In this document: positions 59,839 to 64,000 of the stretch, piece after piece
Layout: every line of letters begins with the position of its first letter
Numbering within the stretch: position 1 is the first letter of the stretch
Assembly (NCBI RefSeq): GCF_949628265.1
Contig: NC_088787.1
Span: forward strand, 3,028,501-3,092,500
Direction of reading: 5' to 3'
DNA from: Cloeon dipterum
Taxonomy: Eukaryota; Arthropoda; Insecta; Ephemeroptera; Baetidae
Length of the DNA: 64,000 bases
The notes under the pieces: generated by a model
Told to the model about the DNA's origin: nothing
Database searches by the model: none
What the model saw: only the letters and a program-made list of their open reading frames with translations
Position numbers and translations under genes: made by a program

Positions 59839-61150
59839 TGCTATCTGGAAAAAATCAGCCAAAATTAATTAGCTGTTTTCCTGCAAAATGTCCCATAATT
59901 CTTTTAAATAATTTTAGATCGAGTTATTGTTTCTAGGCTTATAATTAGGGCTGTTAATTCGAGACGATCGACGATCGAAGGTAACGAGGAATGAAAATAC
60001 ACTTGACTAGTTTATTTTTTCTTTTGATCTGCATTGGCCCATTAGACATCTCAGGCTCTCTGTAGCCTGGCACATCGAACGATCCACGACCCATGGGGAA
60101 ACCAGCGTCCCAGGTCGATAGGCCAAAGACGCGGATGCGCCCTCTGACTTACTCACAATGACACGCGGATGCATGCCAGCTGGTCTCGTTGTCGTTTCTG
60201 TATTTGCTCCTCTTGCAATTGTAGGAATGTGGCTGGTCAATTTGCACCTTTGCAACCTCTGTTCCCTGTTCCTACGCCAACTCGTCACCGGCCAGGAGAG
60301 TTGGCCTTGCAGTAGCATCACTCTGAACTTTGGTTGAGAATGTTTTTTTCTCAACTGCTCTTCCAAAGCCGAACCTTCCTCGTTCAAACTTGTTGTATCT
60401 TGAATTTTTGTTTCTCTTTGGTCGGAAATTTACTATCTTTTTGAAGTAACTGTTGCCATTGAAACTGGATGTACCTCAATTTCACGTCACGGTTTCTTTT
60501 TACAATGCGCTTGGTTCTTCTTGGTGCCCGGACTAGTGATAATGACAAACTCTACGTCTACAGCGCAGCAGCAGCACGCAAGTGAAGTGACCGGACCGCG
60601 CTCATTGGCTCGCTGCAGCCAGTGCGATAGTGCGCGTGTTTTTCAAAAGTTTGAATCACGGCTTCGACTATTCTGGCGAGGTGGCGGGATTTCCGAAAAT
60701 GAGGAAATAATGCAGCTGCATGCAGCTATCCTATTTCCGTTCTCATGAAATCTATTATAAAATGGCTGAAATTTACCCTCTACTTAAAATTTATAATTCG
60801 GCACGCGTGGCGCGTGCCTGCTTTTTTCCAACCGCGGATGAATCCCGGCGCAGGTTGTGCACCTTCGAAAATTATCTTGGGTGACGAGAGTTTTGGGCCC
60901 GACGGACCCATAAGGGCTTCGCAGGAGCTCCTCGAGTAAATCGCGTTTGACGATTTTTCCCCGCAAATTTTTGCACGGCGCCGCCGCCCGGCGGTCGCCG
61001 CCCGCGACCCGGTTCGGGGGGCGACTCCGAGTTGGCCCCCGTCCCCGGTGTTAGCCCCCACATCGGAGCTCAAATGCGAAGCGCTTGTCAATGTTAACTA
61101 TAATACGCCATTATTAGGATTCAATTTCTAACATGTGTAGCAAAGAATAG
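59839..61150. other. Intergenic; one unassigned ORF at 60007-60387 (-)
   Basis: The minus ORF 60007-60387 (126 aa) starts MNEEGSALEEQLRKK and is rich in Arg/Ser without a domain I know; conservation is unknown, so I leave it unassigned. 60960-61080 is a strongly GC-rich patch (CGCCGCCGCCCGGCGG). The final exon of the SLC6 gene should lie on this side, but I cannot identify it. Confidence 0.4.
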
Positions 61151-61225
61151 CTACAAAAATATGAAAACCCAATACTTTTCGGGAATGTTAATAACCAAAA
61201 GCGAAATGTAAATTTTCTGACTCAC

Positions 61226-61583
61226 CTTCTCGATGAGCATGCATAGGACGTAGTAGATGGCGTAGGCAGGTATCCAGACCATGGAGGAGAACGATATGCA
61301 TAGACCGAGCATTTCAGCCCAGTCAGGATACTCGTAGGTGCTGTAGGTCACAGGAGCGTTTTGCAAGTAGTAGAAAATGAAGACGCTCTGTACATAGGCC
61401 AAATGGTTTTATCAATAAAGTGGATTCTTTGCTTGGAAAATATAATCTCACCAGCATCGCAACCCAGCAGACGGTCCAGATCCTGCCAGGTCGGAAGCCG
61501 ATCATCTCCCCTATGAAGTCACGGAAGTCACAGAAGCGCTCAGCACCGAAGAACCAGGAGATGGCGATGGTTTGGAAGAAGCC
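61226..61583 (-). CDS. SLC6 Na+/Cl- dependent transporter, two internal exons
   Basis: Minus-strand exons 61452-61583 (44 codons) and 61226-61387 (54 codons), both GT-AG and phase 0. The first reads [20 protein letters not shown] then [20 protein letters not shown], the family's helix 10-11 region (consensus W-YG-RF-D-I-M-G-RP). The second holds [20 protein letters not shown] then [16 protein letters not shown], the last two helices (consensus YP-WA--LGW, SSM--IP). SLC6 members are 12-helix plasma-membrane symporters for amino acids or transmitters; substrate cannot be told from this part. Upstream exons lie beyond the foldback or outside the window. The last exon (C-terminal tail) was not found. 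Confidence 0.88.
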
Positions 61584-62812
61584 CTGCAAGAAAAATGATG
61601 TCAGTGACGTGAAAATGACGAAAAATCTTTGTATTTTCAAAAGGCTTTAAATTTTTATTTTGAACAACTAAAAACAAGTTTTGTTGGTTTTCCATTGAAT
61701 TTTGAGCAAATTTGGAAAATTTCCTCATCCCTCCAATGACGTCACTGAGACATCACTGTGATATCACTCACGTCACGATTGCACTCCCGAAGACACGAGG
61801 AATGAAAATGATGTCAAAATGATATCATATTGACATACCCACGGTGACCAAACGTTTTAATATTTTTCCGTTGATATTCTAAAGAAATCAATATAATATC
61901 TCTTAGTTTTTCTAATTTTGGAAAAATTCAAAAAATTTAAAAATTAAAAAAAAATTGTCATTTTTTCATACTTTTTTAATTATATTATTGCAAATGGGGC
62001 CTACAATTCAGGTGTGCAGGGTCACGATTCGATGTGATGTCAAAGTGACGTCAAAGTGATATCAATATGACATGCTCAGCGTGATGATTTTTTGAAATTC
62101 TGGGGATGCAAGTGATATCAATGTGACATCAATGTGATGTCCCAAAAGAATTTTAAACAAAAAAATATGAAATCTTTGCTGATCATTAACATTTAAATTA
62201 ATTAATTAATTTCATAATTTCATAATTTTTTGTTTAAAATTCTTTTGGGACATCACATTGATGTCACATTGATATCACGCGCATCCTCAGAATTTCAAAA
62301 AATCATCACGCTGAGCATGTCATATTGATATCACTTTGACGTCACTTTGACATCACATCGAATCGTGACCCTGCACACCTGAATTGTAGGCCCCATTTGC
62401 AATAATATAATTTAAAAAAGTATGAAAAAATGACAAAAAAAATATTTTTTAATTTTTTATTTTTTTAAATTTTTCCAAAATTGGAAAATTTTAGAGATAT
62501 TATATTGATTTCTTTAGAATATCAACGGAAAAATATTAAAACGTTTGGTCACCGTGGGTATGTCAATATGATATCATTTTGACATCATTTTCATTCCTCG
62601 TCTCTTTCGGAAGTGCAATCGTGACGTGAGTGATATCACAGTGATGTCTCAGTGACGTCATTGGAGGGATGAGGAAATTTTCCAAATTTGCTCAAAATTC
62701 AATGGAAAACCAACAAAACTTGTTTTTAGTTGTTCAAAATAAAAATTTAAAGCCTTTTGAAAATACAAAATTTTTCGTCATTTTCACGTCACTCGACATC
62801 ATTTTTCTTGCA
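61584..62812. repeat. Large foldback (inverted repeat) with TGAYRTCA motifs
   Basis: Two arms of about 600 bp meet near 62200. Landmarks mirrored end to end: 'tgcaagaaaaatgatgtc', 'ttgttggttttccattgaattttgagc', 'ggtgaccaaacgttttaatatttttccg', 'gcctacaattcaggtgtgcagggtcacgattcg'. The left arm abuts the SLC6 exon and contains its polypyrimidine tract and acceptor. Both arms are studded with 8-bp palindromes TGATATCA, TGACGTCA and TGACATCA. No ORF. Confidence 0.9.
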
Positions 62813-63650
62813 CTTAAGTGCAATTGTGACGCGAGTGATATCAAAGTGATGTCACAGTGACGTCATTGCAGGGATGGAAAATTTAATGCTTGAACAAGGA
62901 AATCAGTAAATATTTTTATTTTATAAAATAGAAAAAACTCCATGTTTTCGATTGGGTTGAAACGCAAATAATTTGCGATGGCTGGGAGATAAAGATTTTT
63001 AAAATAAAAGTGACAAGCGTGACGGGGCTACTTTTTCCGCTGATGCTCTTAACGGTGGAGATTCCTTACACTCAGAATTATATTGTATGCGATGTATGTG
63101 ACAATAAAATATAATTCATATGTGTGTTCTTGGTTCCTAATCAAAAAATTAATTGAATTTTCCAGGAAAAAATATTACTGTGATGTCATATTGATATCAC
63201 CAGGGTGACGTCAAATTGACGTCACTAAATGTCCGTCACAATGGGATCATATTGATATCATTATGATATCACGACCAAATTATTTTTCCCAGAAAATTAT
63301 TTTTATTGCATTTTTAAAACTTGAGGTTGAAAATGCTATTAAAATAATTCAAAGAGAATTTTCTGGGGAAAATTTTTTGGTCAAGATATCACCTCAAGTG
63401 ACGTCAATATGACGTCATATTGACGTCACTCCAGGTTGGAGCTCGGAATACGGATCCAAAAACTGTCAGTTTTGAAAATGCTATTAAAATAATAGCATTT
63501 GGGGAAAATTTTTTGGTCGTGATATCATAATGATATCAATATGATCCAATTGTGACGGACATTAAGTGACGTCAATATGACGTCACCCGGGTGATATCAT
63601 GTGATGTCAATATGACGTCACAGTGATATTTTTTTCTTGCAGGGAGCAGA
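62813..63650. repeat. Array of TGATATCA / TGACGTCA units beyond the foldback
   Basis: Continues the motif array in shorter inverted pairs: 'gtccgtcacaatgggatcatattgatatcattatgatatcacgacc' near 63230 and its inverse near 63515-63560. It ends in 'tttttttcttgcaggg', a third copy of the splice-acceptor-like border seen at both foldback ends. An interspersed unique patch lies at 62880-63160. Confidence 0.75.
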
Positions 63651-63672
63651 CCCAGAGAAACGAGATGCCATA

Positions 63673-64000
63673 AGAGCGGCTCAAGCGGATGAACTTGTTC
63701 TTTGTACCTAGCGTTAGTTTTTCCTCTATTATTGATTTCCTCTATAAGAGAAAGAACATTTACTAAATTAAAAAATGAGCTGTTGATTTCCTCTCTAGAG
63801 CGCGGTGTCTTCTTTTTAATAAGATTAGTGAGCTCTTCATTTTTTTATATTTTTTTTATTGGTTCTGAACCATCGGCGTATTACATGGAAGCTCTTCATT
63901 CTTTACACGGGCGTCACTCTGTAAAGTTTATCGCAGCTTAAAGATGGTTTTGCGTTCTTATCTGCTGCTGTCTCCCCCTTCAAAGCAGTGCAGCAAGAGA
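63673..64000. repeat. Block Q dispersed repeat, second copy
   Basis: 'agagcggctcaagcggatgaa' to 'ataagattagtgagc' matches 49163-49325 with small indels. No gene is seen to the window end. Confidence 0.6.

Noticed and set aside
60007-60387. 126-aa minus ORF as the missing last SLC6 exon
   Set aside because: No hydrophobic or SLC6 tail motif and no clear acceptor in the right phase.
60780-61091. 103-aa minus ORF as the SLC6 C-terminus
   Set aside because: Very GC-rich, Arg/Gly/Ala composition; overlapping frames are equally open.
61584-63650. CRISPR-like array
   Set aside because: Short palindromes at irregular spacing without constant repeat-spacer units, in a eukaryotic intron.

Overview
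The window is eukaryotic and almost certainly from an arthropod, most likely an insect. It has short GT-AG introns, AT-rich intergenic DNA, tandem trypsin genes with compact 6-exon structure, an SLC6 transporter and many DNA transposons. An early-branching insect such as a mayfly is a guess only. Nothing in the sequence fixes the species.

Layout. (1) 1-6.5 kb: tail of one trypsin-like protease gene, then two complete tandem copies (1693-3527 and 4968-6470, + strand) in a duplicated unit of about 3.2 kb that also carries foldback MITEs. (2) 7.0-9.8 kb (- strand): a 4-exon leucine-rich-repeat (LRR) gene. (3) 12.2-18.6 kb (+ strand): an orphan first exon and two complete 5-exon LRR paralogues. 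(4) 20.0-33.0 kb, 35.6-42.2 kb and 52.8-59.8 kb (all - strand): three paralogues of a large gene family. The conceptual protein, in order, is a short leader, a caspase (p20+p10) domain, a second caspase-like domain that has lost both catalytic residues, a NACHT-type NTPase, and about 20-26 ankyrin repeats. Reading all ten exons gives open frames of about 2003 aa (copy 2) and about 1867 aa (copy 3). (5) 61.2-61.6 kb (- strand): two internal exons of an SLC6 Na+/Cl- dependent transporter next to a foldback of more than 1.2 kb.

Copy 1 of the caspase-NACHT-ankyrin family is decaying. Its caspase His is Phe, one splice acceptor is gone, the ankyrin exon has a 2-nt frameshift, and a 7.2-kb hAT DNA transposon (21894-29126) sits in the first ankyrin repeat with a perfect 8-bp target duplication. 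Removing the element and one duplication joins the two host exon halves in frame. The hAT is itself odd: it carries an open 548-aa, six-exon transposase with no BED finger, and a second, convergent multi-exon gene that has the BED finger.

How the genes may work together: the caspase-NACHT-ankyrin proteins read as one-chain inflammasome-like receptors (ankyrin sensor, NTPase switch, caspase effector with a built-in inactive partner). That role is inferred from domain order. The family is evolving fast here: tandem gene copies, a 402-bp ankyrin module duplication in copy 2, a lost ATG in copy 3 with a spare exon 1-2 pair upstream, and a membrane anchor only in copy 1. The long intergenic stretches (33-35.5, 42.2-52.4, 59.9-61.2 and 61.6-64 kb) hold duplicated repeat blocks and dispersed repeats, with no gene I can support.
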